Assembly (NCBI RefSeq): GCF_900143065.1
Contig: NZ_FRCX01000004.1
Location: 496,001 to 560,000, forward strand
DNA length: 64,000 nucleotides
Direction of reading: 5' to 3'
DNA from: Duganella sacchari
GTDB taxonomy: Bacteria > Pseudomonadota > Gammaproteobacteria > Burkholderiales > Burkholderiaceae_D
The notes under the pieces were generated by a model. It was given only the letters and a program-made list of their open reading frames with translations, did not search any database and was not told where the DNA came from. The position numbers and the translations under genes are program-made. This document shows, piece by piece, positions 39,311 to 48,268 of the stretch; position 1 is the first letter of the stretch; every line of letters starts with the position of its first letter.

Positions 39311-40563
39311 TATACCTGCGCGTGCACACCTACGACAGCTACGGACGTCCGGACACCACCACACAGACGCTGACCGGCGGTGCTTATATAAGCCAGGTGG
39401 TGTATGACGACTGGGGCAGGGCGATCGCGCAGAAATATACCAGCGCCGGCAGGACCAAGCAGTTCGACCTGCGCTACAACAAGAATGGCTATCTGAGTGC
39501 GGTCGAGCGCGGCGGGCAGAAGCTGTGGAATGTGAGCAAGCAGGACGCGGCCAACCGGCCGACCGAGCTGGCACTGGGCAATGGTCTGACCCAGGTGCTG
39601 GGCTACGACCCGGGATCGGGCCGTCTGACCAGCGACCAGGTCAAGACTGCCGCCAGCGCGCTGCGGCTGGACCAGAGCTATGCCTATGATGGCCTGGGCA
39701 GTGTGGTCATGCGTACCCAGTACTGGGACATGAACGGCTTTATCGAAGGGTTCACATATGACGGCCTGAATCGTCTGGAGACCAGCAAGATTGGTGGGGC
39801 GACGCAAACCTTCAAATATAACGCCAATGGCAGCCTGCGCAGCAAGAGCGGGGTTGGTAGCGGGGACTACGTGTATCCGCAAGCGCTCGAGCAGCGGCCG
39901 CATGCGGTGAGCAGCATTCCGGGCTACGCCAGCTTCAAGTATGACGACAACGGCAACCTGACGTCGGCGGGCAGCCAGTCGATCGAGTGGACCAGCTTTG
40001 ACATGCCAAGGCTGATCAAGAAGGGCGACTACAGCAGCAGCTTTGTCTATGGTTCGGAGTACCAGCGGGTGCGGCAGGACCGTGGCGATGGGCTGTCGAT
40101 CGTGTATGCCGGCGCGCAGGAAGTGGAGCTGCAAAACGGTACGGTGAGCAAGGTGCGTACCTACTGGCCAATGGGGATCGGCTTCGAAGTTGATGTGGCG
40201 GACAAGCCGGTGCAGCTGGTGTGGACGCACAAGGACCGGCTGGGCAGCCCGGTGGCGTTGACGGGCGACGATGGCCAGATCATCGAGCAGCTCGCGTATG
40301 ACGCCTGGGGCAAGCGCCGCTCGGCGGTGGACAACACTACGCCCGACACGGTCGATGGTGTGACGGACCACCGCGGCTTTACGGGCCACGAAATGCTGGA
40401 CCAGCTGGACCTGGTGCACATGAATGGACGTGTGTACGATCCGTACACGGCCAAGTTCTTGTCGGGCGATCCGCTCGTTCAAGACCCAATGAACGGACAG
40501 AACTATAATAGATATAGCTATGTGCTCAACAACCCGACGAACCTGACGGACCCGACAGGGTTC
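39311..40563 (+). repeat. Rhs core repeat, copy 2
   Basis: Near-identical copy of 33712-34964, same orientation. Both copies begin at the same point of the core and end at DPTGF, after which the two sequences have nothing in common. Confidence 0.9.
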
Positions 40564-41357
40564 GCACTTGATTGCTCACTTCAGGCATTTTGTAATAATC
40601 AAGCCTGGGCAGCTTTTGAAAAAGGAATGGATAAAGCTAATTCCGTTTATCAAAAAGCGAGTGATGAATTTAAAGCTGCGGTTGACCAAGCCAATAGCTA
40701 TTTCAAGCAACGCAATTCGAAAAATACGGAGAGTCAACACCGAGCCAGCCTGCTGGTCAGGGGACAAGTTCGGCAGACAAAGGAGTAATCGGTAAGGCAT
40801 GGGACGTAGTGAAAGGTACTGCAATCGGCCTTATCGAGAATGCAGCGGCAGACGCACATGATTTACCAATGGGAGGCCGTGGCCGAGAGCTTGGGTTGGA
40901 TATGCCGACGCCAAGAGAGACGTGTGGAGGATGTGACTATAAGCCCGGCCAAGTATTGCCGGTCCCTGCAAATGCTGAGCAGGAACTAGGTAGGGATTTA
41001 GCGCCTGCGGTCTCGATAATCATTAGTGGGGTACGCAGACCAAGTCTGTCCGGTTTGTCATTCGGTCAGATGCGGACGGCATTGGAAACTGCGCAGGAGA
41101 CATATAAAGGTAGTACAGCCATCGGTCATGCACTTTCGAAACACGCGGGACGTAACCCTCAGATATGGGGGCGAATTTCTGGCTCCATGAAAACTTGGAA
41201 TGATCAGGGAATGAAGCAATTCAGGGAGATCATCCGTGCCCCGGGCGAATTCCAAGAGAAAGTCTACGATGGGCTGAAATTCCTTGAGAAGCGGCTGGAG
41301 GACGGTCGAGGTGTCCGGCTCAATATGGACTCGACATTCAAAGGCTTTATTGATTGA
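39322..41357 (+). pseudogene. Orphan Rhs core with frameshifted toxin-like tip 2
   Basis: Core residues 1-414 match copy 1 (39322-40563), then a new tip. The first frame stops at 40788 (NSYFKQRNSKNTESQHRASL), but a frame open from 40698 continues naturally (GTSSADKGVIGKAWDVVKG) to 41357. One base seems to be missing around the A5 run at 40720. The distal part has IGHALSKHAGRNPQIWGRI and GRGVRLNMDSTFKGFID, a pattern of His/Lys, Arg and aromatic residues seen in BECR/RNase-type polymorphic toxins; this is inference. Without the shift it would be a ~678-residue orphan protein; as it stands the toxin is not made. Confidence 0.65.
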
Positions 41358-41365
41358 GGAGAAGC

Positions 41366-41890
41366 ATGAAAAATTCTTTTGAAATCGTATTCGAAAACGT
41401 TTCTATGTTGAGGATTGGTGAGCTCGTTGGTGAACTGCTCTCCCATGCAGATGAAACCGAGTATATAGAATTTTCCGATGACGCCCAAGTTGGAGATGGC
41501 AAGGCGATCACTCCAGATCTGTTGACCGCTAGGCTGTTAAGTGAGCCGGAGTTGACGGCGACGATTCGTGTAAGACGCTTTGCCACAACTGCTGCGACTA
41601 TTGATCTTGTTCTGATAAGAGTGATCAAGTATGACGATGTTGTTGATCTTGAAATGAGTTTCGATATTGATGAAAATGAAAATGAAAATGAAAATGAAAA
41701 TGAAAATGAAAATGAAAATGAAAATGAAAAGCCAACCACAATCATGCATGCTCTGCATGAGTACGCCCTGACAATCGCAAATTTGTTTTCAACGGGTGAT
41801 GTGTACGGTGGAATGGAGCCAGCTGCTGATTTTGCTACCAGATATTTTACTAATCATCTACCCGGCCCTCTCCCATTTGATAGAAATTAG
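41366..41890 (+). CDS. Candidate immunity protein for Rhs tip 2
   Basis: 174 residues from ATG 41366, eight bases past the toxin stop with GAGGAGA before it. Acidic, no signal, so cytoplasmic, which suits a nuclease toxin. Centre (103-120) is an Asn-Glu repeat made by nine GAAAAT units, then PTTIMHALHEYALTIANLFS and a C-terminal domain. The family is unknown. The pairing with tip 2 is by position and by the polymorphic-toxin pattern. Confidence 0.6.
   Translation: MKNSFEIVFENVSMLRIGELVGELLSHADETEYIEFSDDAQVGDGKAITPDLLTARLLSEPELTATIRVRRFATTAATIDLVLIRVIKYDDVVDLEMSFDIDENENENENENENENENENEKPTTIMHALHEYALTIANLFSTGDVYGGMEPAADFATRYFTNHLPGPLPFDRN
41672..41730 (+). repeat. GAAAAT hexanucleotide tandem repeat (9 units)
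   Basis: Nine perfect GAAAAT units (41672-41725) and a partial tenth, in frame inside the immunity-like gene; each unit encodes Glu-Asn. Copy change keeps the frame, so it would only lengthen or shorten the linker. Confidence 0.95.
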
Positions 41891-41992
41891 ATTCGGCAAA
41901 CAGTGGGGGGCATCTTGGCCCGCACGGACTGGTCACAGTCGCAATCATCGAGTCTAAAAGGCAGGTTCTCCTCGGCCGACAGTCCATCATAG

Positions 41993-42275
41993 CGCTCGCA
42001 TCAATTCCAACAGCCAGCCAGCTGGCCGGCACATAATCGAGCAAGCTCAACGTCCAACCGCATTCGTTGATCAGGCTGACCGCGACCGGCGCCGGCGGGC
42101 GCTGGTGCAAATCGCACTTGCAGCAGCCCGGGCGCGACCGGCGACCGCGCAGCCGGCGAACCCAGTAACCTATGCTGTACTGGATAGTCTTCTTGTAGGG
42201 AGAAGGCGCGCTGCAACAGATCGCTTGCTCGCAGTGTGCAACCCGCTCTTGCCAAACCGCTTCGTCTGTCGTCTT
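41993..42275 (-). pseudogene. IS66-family tnpA-like accessory gene, degenerate
   Basis: On the minus strand pieces in different frames match the small IS66 protein: ASDLLQRAFSLQEDYPVQH, then YWVRRLRGRRSRPG, then PPAPVAVSLINECGWTLSLL and VPASWLAVGIDA. At least two frameshifts break it. No TnpB or TnpC genes follow. Confidence 0.55.
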
Positions 42276-42517
42276 TTATTGCTGAGGCTTTACGGCGATC
42301 AAAACGTCCGAAAATGGCGGGTTGGTGCGGTGTAAAATGCGGTATGGGTGTAAGTCTTTGATTTTAAAAGGTGGAATACGGCCTGCAAAGCCGTATTGCC
42401 GTCTGTATTACTGCCAGACCACCACGCGTCAATTTGAAGATGGTATTTCGGATGGTACCGAGTTTTTCAAGGTAGTAAAGATGCATATAAATCAGCCGGT
42501 TAGAGTGTTCATCGATA

Positions 42518-42532
42518 ATCGAGTGGGAATGA
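42518..42532 (+). other. Candidate attR (copy of guaA 3' end)
   Basis: ATCGAGTGGGAATGA matches the last 15 bases of guaA at 32330 in 14 positions and same orientation. It would set the island at 32345-42532. Confidence 0.55.
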
Positions 42533-42660
42533 CGAGTCCGCTATAACTCGCTTGCAATGAAAATCACGGAACTTGCGGAACTCAGGCGCATAGCGTGCCA
42601 CTCAACAGCGTAGCGCGCTATGCTGTTATGATCCATATGCAGATTTATGGAAGGACCAGC

Positions 42661-43455
42661 ATGCATCAGGTGAACAATAATATGGATAGAAAATGTGGCG
42701 TGTGCAAGGACGCTAACCTGGATTTTGACTTTGCGTTTGCATATCAGCCGATAGTGGATCTGGCACGACGGGCTATTTTTGCGCATGAAGCGCTGGTTCG
42801 AGGGGTGGATGGTGCGTCGGCCGCAAGCGTGCTGAGTCTCGTCAACGAGAGCAACCGTTATGCATTTGACCAGCGTTGCCGCGTCAAGGCCATTGAGGGC
42901 GCTGCTCGCTTAGGCATGCAAGAAAAGCTGTCGATTAACTTCTTGCCCAATGCGGTGTATAAACCCGAAGCCTGTATTCAAAACACTTTTAGCGCAGCGC
43001 AGCGCGCCGGCTTCCCGCTATCCCAAATTATCTTTGAGGTAACAGAAGGCGAAGAAGTGCTTGATCGCGCGCACCTGGTCAATATCTTTTACGAATACCG
43101 CCGCTTTGGTTTCAGCACGGCAATCGATGATTTCGGCGCAGGCTATTCGGGACTGGGCCTGCTGACTGAATTTCAGCCAGATATTATCAAGCTCGATATG
43201 GGGCTGGTGCGGGGAATAGAACGTCATCCGGCAAAACAGGCTGTACTTGACGGTGTTTTAATGGTGTGCAAGCGGCTCGGCGTCACGGTGCTCGCTGAAG
43301 GCGTTGAAACCGTTGCAGAACGCGACTATCTGTTTGCTGCAGGCGTATCGTTGATGCAGGGCTATCTATTCTGTCGACCAGCGTTTGAAAGCCTGGGCGT
43401 GGTTGATTCCGGCGCCTGGATTGATACTTCCCAGCGGCCCGGTGATCGTTCGTAG
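42661..43455 (+). CDS. Stand-alone EAL-domain c-di-GMP phosphodiesterase
   Basis: 264 residues from ATG 42661 (GGAAGGA site). A single EAL domain with an intact signature: YQPIVDLARRAIFAHEALVRG (EAL at 39-41), IIFEVTEGEEVLD, AIDDFGAGYSGLGLLTEFQP (loop 6) and VLAEGVET. It should cut c-di-GMP to pGpG; no sensor domain is attached. GC content is lower than in the core, and it lies just outside the candidate attR, among mobile remnants, so it may be acquired. Confidence 0.88.
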   Translation: MHQVNNNMDRKCGVCKDANLDFDFAFAYQPIVDLARRAIFAHEALVRGVDGASAASVLSLVNESNRYAFDQRCRVKAIEGAARLGMQEKLSINFLPNAVYKPEACIQNTFSAAQRAGFPLSQIIFEVTEGEEVLDRAHLVNIFYEYRRFGFSTAIDDFGAGYSGLGLLTEFQPDIIKLDMGLVRGIERHPAKQAVLDGVLMVCKRLGVTVLAEGVETVAERDYLFAAGVSLMQGYLFCRPAFESLGVVDSGAWIDTSQRPGDRS

Positions 43456-43789
43456 CACTGCAGTTGGGCTTTAGTTAGTAGTGCATCAAGCCATAACGTG
43501 CGTTGGATATGAAGAGGAATCTGATTGGATGCCGCGCTATCTGCCATCACCTTTGAGTAGGAAACGAATCGCCCGGAATGCGAGCCTCAAAGGTCTGGAG
43601 CCGCTTGGCGGTAGCCATGAAACTGTCTAATCAATTGGACGCAAGACGGTACGAAGATGCTTCTGGGGCGGTAAAAACTGCCAGGGCAGACTCCGCTTCG
43701 CTATCTGCTGCTTGATCCACATGGGTGACTGGTGCGATTAACGCAACCAGCTGACGAAGCACAGGGTGCGGTGTTAGACGCTATCTGCC

Positions 43790-43991
43790 CTGGGAAACGA
43801 CAGAGCCCTCTTACGCAGACAGGCGCTCGCCCAGCGCAATCGACAAATACGCTGTCCAGCTTTCGGGACTACTAAAGACTGAGGCGGCCAAATCACGCAA
43901 GCAGCGGCGCACTTTGAAACAGCTTCATGAAGAACTAAAGAAGTTGGGCTTTGAAGGGGCCTACGACCGGGTTGCAGCGTTCGCCAGCTAA
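43790..43991 (+). pseudogene. IS21 istA-like fragment
   Basis: The plus-strand frame that ends with TAA at 43989-43991 reads IDKYAVQLSGLLKTEAAKSR, then KQRRTLKQLHEELKKLGF and GAYDRVAAFAS. This is the typical helix-turn region of IS21 IstA before the DDE core, cut off by the stop. Confidence 0.55.
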
Positions 43992-43996
43992 GCTAT

Positions 43997-44027
43997 AAAG
44001 GAAGGGGGAGCGAGCTCCCCTTCCTTT
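43997..44027. terminator. Two-way terminator-like palindrome
   Basis: Perfect 11-base arms AAAGGAAGGGG (43997-44007) and CCCCTTCCTTT (44017-44027), with a nine-base loop. It sits between the converging istA and YoeB remnants. Confidence 0.6.
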
Positions 44028-44130
44028 CAATAGCGGTGGCGGCACGAAATAATAATTAATTCCTCATCATGCACTTCGTAGACTAGCCGCTTAGTTTCGT
44101 CAATTCTCCTCGGTTGCAAGCCCCGGGCTG
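44027..44130 (-). pseudogene. YoeB-type toxin C-terminal remnant
   Basis: The minus strand encodes PRRIDETKRLVYEVHDEELI followed by IISCRHRY and a stop, the active-site end of Txe/YoeB mRNA interferases (normally SRRIdeehRLVY...CRyHY). The N-terminal part is missing or frameshifted, and no YefM partner is seen. Confidence 0.6.
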
Positions 44131-44213
44131 AATCTGCAGAGCTCAGCCAATGGCGTCATCAAGGACTTCGCCAACTGAATCAGTGTATCGCAACGGGCTG
44201 GCTGCGCAGACAA

Positions 44214-45662
44214 TCATTTCCTGCTGCGCGTTTTCAGACGGCGCCAGCCCAGTACCAGCCCGGTCACACTCAACATGGCGCCCAGTACGCACAGCGATGC
44301 CACCATGACGTCCCACACCGGGCGGGCGCGCACTACAGCGGCAAAGTCCAGCTGATGCAAGCCGTTGAATAGCCAACGGTTCCATTGGCTGTTGCGGTCG
44401 GCGTATTCAACCAGCTTCCCCTGTGCCGGATCGGCGTAGAGGGTAGTCTGGTCGGCCGACTGGAATTGCACGCGCAGCACGGGGAATGCCCGCTCCGTGT
44501 GATGGCTGTAGTAATAGTTGTCGGCGCTGGTGATTATTTCGGCAGCCAGTAGCGGCGTTTCGGGACGCGTGGCGCGCAGGGCGTGCAGCAGCACTTCCTG
44601 GGGAATGGCCGGCAATACGGCACCGCTATTGGCGTCGAGCAGGCTACGGCTTGTACGATCTAACGCGCTGAAATACAGCTTGCCATCGATGCGGCGCCAC
44701 TCCAGTTCCAGCAGATCCACATGCACGCGGCCCACATGCGCAGGCGACACCGACAGATCATCGCGCGTCAGCGGTCCGCCCGCGAACGCCAGCCGGTCTT
44801 GCGCGGTGATGCCTGGCGACGACAGCCAGTCAAACGGCGTGACCGACAGCCAGCCACTGAATAACCAGGTCAGCGTCAGCGTGCCCGCGCCAAGGCCCAG
44901 CCAGTGATGCCACGCCTGCCAGCCGCGATACGGCGAGCGCCGCCCGCCGGCGTAACGCTTACGCAAGCGCAGCCGCTGGATGCCCAGCACCATGCCGAGC
45001 ATCACCAGCACGAACGCCGCGGCGGAAGTCCACATCACCACTTGCCGCCATGGCTGGCCGTAGGTGCGCAAGGGCGTGAAGTAGATCCAGTGAATCACCG
45101 AGCCGGCCCAGTTCCACGCGCGTTCGCTGCGCGTGGTGTCACGCACCAGTTCACCAGTGCGGCCGGAGACATACAGCACGCTGCCTGCCGCATCGTCGGC
45201 TTCCACGCGGTACAACGGCCGATGCATTTTGACCGAACCAAACGTCCACTGGTCCAGGTCCACGGTATCTACGGCCAAGGTCCTGGCGCCCGGCGCTGCG
45301 CTGGCGGCGGACGACCTGGCGATGTCGTCCGTCATCTGCAAGACTGTGCCGGTGTCGGCCCACACCGAGCGCCAGCGGCCCTCGGCCATGAAGTGATAGG
45401 CGGGCCGGCCCGCTACGCTATTCAGCTTGACGACGTCGGGAATGCCCGGCTGGCCAGTGGCCTGCCAGGCATTCCACGCGCTGACCTCGACTTGTTCGAC
45501 ATTAAGCGGCGCCAGCCATGCCATGCGCTCCTGTTCGGTCAGCGCAGGGTAGGGCACATACATCATGACGATGCCGGAGCCGAACCACAGCAGCACCAGC
45601 AAGCCGATGCCGATGCCAAGCCAGCGATGCAGCAGATGCAGCTGCCGTTTCCAGGAACCCAT
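44214..45662 (-). CDS. PepSY-domain transmembrane protein
   Basis: 482 residues from ATG 45662, twelve bases after the TonB receptor stop. Four hydrophobic segments (WLGIGIGLLVLLWFGSGIVM; VVMWTSAAAFVLVMLGMVLG; GLGAGTLTLTWLFSGWLSV; VMVASLCVLGAMLSVTGLVL) with the HRW and HHW histidines of PiuB/FsrB-like membrane reductases and PepSY-like periplasmic parts. Such proteins usually follow siderophore receptors and may reduce the imported metal chelate. Here it is behind a cobalamin riboswitch, so a link to corrinoid or cobalt uptake is likely. Confidence 0.82.
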   Translation of the reverse strand: MGSWKRQLHLLHRWLGIGIGLLVLLWFGSGIVMMYVPYPALTEQERMAWLAPLNVEQVEVSAWNAWQATGQPGIPDVVKLNSVAGRPAYHFMAEGRWRSVWADTGTVLQMTDDIARSSAASAAPGARTLAVDTVDLDQWTFGSVKMHRPLYRVEADDAAGSVLYVSGRTGELVRDTTRSERAWNWAGSVIHWIYFTPLRTYGQPWRQVVMWTSAAAFVLVMLGMVLGIQRLRLRKRYAGGRRSPYRGWQAWHHWLGLGAGTLTLTWLFSGWLSVTPFDWLSSPGITAQDRLAFAGGPLTRDDLSVSPAHVGRVHVDLLELEWRRIDGKLYFSALDRTSRSLLDANSGAVLPAIPQEVLLHALRATRPETPLLAAEIITSADNYYYSHHTERAFPVLRVQFQSADQTTLYADPAQGKLVEYADRNSQWNRWLFNGLHQLDFAAVVRARPVWDVMVASLCVLGAMLSVTGLVLGWRRLKTRSRK

Positions 45663-45673
45663 GGCGCGGACGA

Positions 45674-47776
45674 TCAGTAGCGCCACTGAACCGTCAGCTC
45701 GCCGTGGCGGCGATCACCGAGCAGGTACTGGACATCGCTGTAGGAGGTGCTGGCATACAGCTTGTTGGTCAGATTGCGCAGGTTCAGCTGCACCAGCAGG
45801 TTGCGGCTGATGTTCCAGCCCAGCGAGGCGTCGATGGTGGCGTAGGAAGGCAGCACCTGCGAGTTGGCGTTGTCGATGAAACGTTCGCCGACGTAGCGCG
45901 CACCCAACGCCGCGCGCCAGACATCAGCACGGTAGTTGAGCCACAGATTGGCCGAGATCTTCGGCACGTCGGACGGACGATTGCCGGCGCGCGAGACATT
46001 GCCGCTTTCCAGCAGCTGGTCGAACTGGGCGTCAGTGTAGGCCGCGTTTGCTTCCAGGCGCCATGCCTGTGCCAGTTTCACGCTGGCGCTCAGTTCGGCG
46101 CCGCGCGACGATTGCGAACCGCCCTGGATCGACAATGCCGGATGGGCCGGGTCGCGCGTGATGATGTCATCCTTGCTGATGCGGTACAGCGCCGCAGTCC
46201 ACTCCGCCTTGCCATTGGCCAGCGATTGCTTGACGCCGGTCTCCACCTGGCGCGAGCTGGTCAGCTTGTAGCGGCTGTTGGCCAGGTTCAGCGACAGCAA
46301 GCTGGTGACCGGATCGCTGCCGCTGCTGACCTGGCCGTACACCGAAGTATCGGCCGCCAGCTTCCATGTCAGACCCAGCCGCACCGCGTTCGAGTTCAGG
46401 CGCGAAGTGAAGCCGGCGGCGCCCAGCAGGCTGACGCGCTCCACCTTGTACTGGTCGTGACGCATACCCGCCAGCAGCAGCAAGCTGCTGGTGATGTCAT
46501 AAGCGTCCTCGGCATAGAATGCGTTGGTGGTCGTATGGGTTCTGAAGTTAGGCAGCACCGGGTCCGGGCTATCAAACGTGCCGGGATTGAAGCCGGTCGG
46601 CGCCACGACCGAGGCGCCGCCGTAAGGCGAGTTATTGTTGTGCTGGAAGTTGATGCTGGCCGCTTCCCAGCCGGCCACGACGCGGTTGGCGCCCGCGTTC
46701 CAGCGCGCCTCCAGACGGTTGCCGGTCTGTTCCTGGTCGTGCTGGATGGCGATGTAGTCGCTGCGGTCCACTACCTTGGCTTGCGTGTCGTAGTAATAGT
46801 ATTCGGCGTTGCGCCAGTTGCGATGCGCCTTCATGTAGGCCAGTTCGTTGCTGATCGTCAGCGCTGGCGTCATGCGCCAGGTCAGGCGCGCAACGGCCTT
46901 GTCGTCCGTGAAGGAGATATCCGCGTCGCCGACGTCGTAGTTCTGGTGGCGCAGTTCGCCGGCGATGCGGCCGTTGACCAGCGGCGTGCCGAAATAGCGC
47001 TGCGGCTTCTGCTCCAGATGGTCGAGCGACAGGTCGAGGTCGAGGTCATTCGTCAGCGCGTAGGTGAGGCTGCTCAGTACCTTGCCGTGGCGCGAATTGC
47101 CACGGTCGATGAAGCCGTCGCTGCGATCAGCGTAGGCATCGATGCGGAACGCGCCTTTTTCGCCGATGGCGCCGGTAGCACCGACGCCGCCGCGCAGCGC
47201 CTTGCCGTCGCCCACGCCTGCCATCGCTTCAAAGGTCGTGGCCCGTTGCGGCGCCTTGCGTACCGCATTGATGGTGGCGCCGGTGGTGCCGCTGCCATAC
47301 ACGATGGAGCCAGGACCACGCAGCACTTCGATGTATTCATAGCCCCATGGATCGGCCGGGTAGGTGGCCGTGCCCGAACCTACCTGTGGACGCTGGCCAT
47401 TTTCCAGCAGCGCGATGGCGCCGTTGCCGCTGAAGCCGCGCGCGGAGTAGGCCACGCCGTTGCCCGGCGAGCTGATGTCGGTCAGGCCGGTGGTGCGGGT
47501 GACTGCATCCTTGACCAGCAGGTCGCCGCGCGCCTGCATGGTATCGGCGCTCAGCGTATCGAGGCTGGCGGGCAGTTCCATGGCAGTCAGGTTCAAACGG
47601 CTGGCCGTGGCGTTCTGGCGGGTCAGTCCCAGTCCTTCGTGCAGCGCTTCCGCTTGCACGGTCACAGTGGGCATGGATTCGGCCTGCTGGGCCAGGGCGC
47701 TGTGGGCGCACAGCAGGGCGACGGCGGCAACGACAGGGCGCAGGGAAGTGGTGTGGACTGGGCGGGATAGGATCAT
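45674..47776 (-). CDS. TonB-dependent outer-membrane receptor
   Basis: 700 residues from ATG 47776, followed by a signal peptide (VVAAVALLCAHSALAQ). Plug domain: the TonB-box-like PTVTVQAEALHE, LVKDAVTRTTGLTDISSPGN and VLRGPGSIVYGSGTTGATIN; then a 22-strand barrel ending VQWRY. By similarity it is of the siderophore-receptor type (FhuE/FpvA-like) rather than BtuB-like. The riboswitch in front points to vitamin B12 or a related corrinoid as cargo. Operon with the PepSY gene. Confidence 0.88.
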   Translation of the reverse strand: MILSRPVHTTSLRPVVAAVALLCAHSALAQQAESMPTVTVQAEALHEGLGLTRQNATASRLNLTAMELPASLDTLSADTMQARGDLLVKDAVTRTTGLTDISSPGNGVAYSARGFSGNGAIALLENGQRPQVGSGTATYPADPWGYEYIEVLRGPGSIVYGSGTTGATINAVRKAPQRATTFEAMAGVGDGKALRGGVGATGAIGEKGAFRIDAYADRSDGFIDRGNSRHGKVLSSLTYALTNDLDLDLSLDHLEQKPQRYFGTPLVNGRIAGELRHQNYDVGDADISFTDDKAVARLTWRMTPALTISNELAYMKAHRNWRNAEYYYYDTQAKVVDRSDYIAIQHDQEQTGNRLEARWNAGANRVVAGWEAASINFQHNNNSPYGGASVVAPTGFNPGTFDSPDPVLPNFRTHTTTNAFYAEDAYDITSSLLLLAGMRHDQYKVERVSLLGAAGFTSRLNSNAVRLGLTWKLAADTSVYGQVSSGSDPVTSLLSLNLANSRYKLTSSRQVETGVKQSLANGKAEWTAALYRISKDDIITRDPAHPALSIQGGSQSSRGAELSASVKLAQAWRLEANAAYTDAQFDQLLESGNVSRAGNRPSDVPKISANLWLNYRADVWRAALGARYVGERFIDNANSQVLPSYATIDASLGWNISRNLLVQLNLRNLTNKLYASTSYSDVQYLLGDRRHGELTVQWRY

Positions 47777-47954
47777 GAAAGCATCTCTGTACAGGTGATA
47801 TGCCAGGCGCACGCCCACGGACGACACAGCGCGCCGCGCGCCCACGGCGAACGGCAGCGCGCACAGTCACGATGTGCGATTGCTGAAGCGATAAAAAGGA
47901 AAACGACGAACAACGCTCAGGCAAGGCCACACCCCGGGCTTTACCGTGCATCGT

Positions 47955-48141
47955 GACTGGCCGGTCTTCTGGCTCGCCATCATCCTTCCCTGATCTTGCC
48001 TTCCCGTGCGTGGCACAGTGGCGGTTGATCAAGGTCGTCAGGCTTACAGCAGCGGGGGCTGCGCCGGACTGGCGCGAAATGAAAATCTCGCGTGTCACCG
48101 GCTTCCCGTTTCACCCTCCGGCTGACAAGCCGGAGGGCACC
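47955..48141 (-). ncRNA. Cobalamin riboswitch (minus strand)
   Basis: On the minus strand the leader of the TonB receptor shows the conserved parts in order: GGGTGAAACGGGAAGCCGGTG, GCCAGTCCGGCGCAGCCCCC GCTGCTGTAA, CCACTGTG, then GGGAAGGC and the B12-box-like GAGCCAGAAGACCGGCC. It begins ~365 bases before the receptor start, so ~180 bases separate aptamer and start. Binding of adenosylcobalamin would lower receptor expression. Confidence 0.9.
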
Positions 48142-48254
48142 ATTCACGTATTGGCGCGTATTCTACATGCGAATAGCAGCATTGTCATACGATCCTTGCG
48201 GTGTAAGCAGTAGTGGTGGTGGCGGCGGGCGCTGGGAATTCCTGTAGCCTCAGG

Positions 48255-48260
48255 TATAAT
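48255..48260 (+). promoter_or_regulatory. -10 element before the cobW riboswitch
   Basis: A perfect TATAAT just upstream of the riboswitch; no good -35 was seen at 17 bases. Confidence 0.5.
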
Positions 48261-48268
48261 CCGCGCGT

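Larger units (their letters stand above)
41891..42660. other. Gap with IS66-like remnant and candidate attR
   Basis: 770 bases without an intact gene. It holds a broken IS66-type tnpA on the minus strand, an 8-base inverted pair AATACGGC/GCCGTATT near 42373-42395 and the guaA-like repeat at 42518-42532. A 74-codon frame at 42322-42546 lacks a ribosome site and is not counted as a gene. Confidence 0.6.
43456..44213. other. Gap with IS21- and YoeB-like remnants
   Basis: 758 bases with no intact gene. 43456-43780 shows no coding pattern. An istA-like fragment ends at 43991, a palindromic terminator follows, and the tail of a YoeB-like gene lies on the minus strand to ~44130. Confidence 0.6.

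Noticed and set aside
41672..41730. Tandem repeat as a possible CRISPR array
   Set aside because: The units are six bases with no spacers and lie in a coding frame; no cas genes in the window.
42322..42546. 74-codon plus-strand frame across the candidate attR
   Set aside because: No ribosome site and no recognisable sequence; it overlaps the guaA-like repeat.
44143..44385. 80-codon minus-strand frame at the end of the PepSY gene
   Set aside because: Mostly another frame of the PepSY gene; only the YoeB-like tail further on has family character.
45704..47770. 688-codon open frame on the plus strand opposite the TonB receptor
   Set aside because: It is antisense to a clear receptor gene, has no ribosome site or family motif, and reflects GC-rich codon bias.
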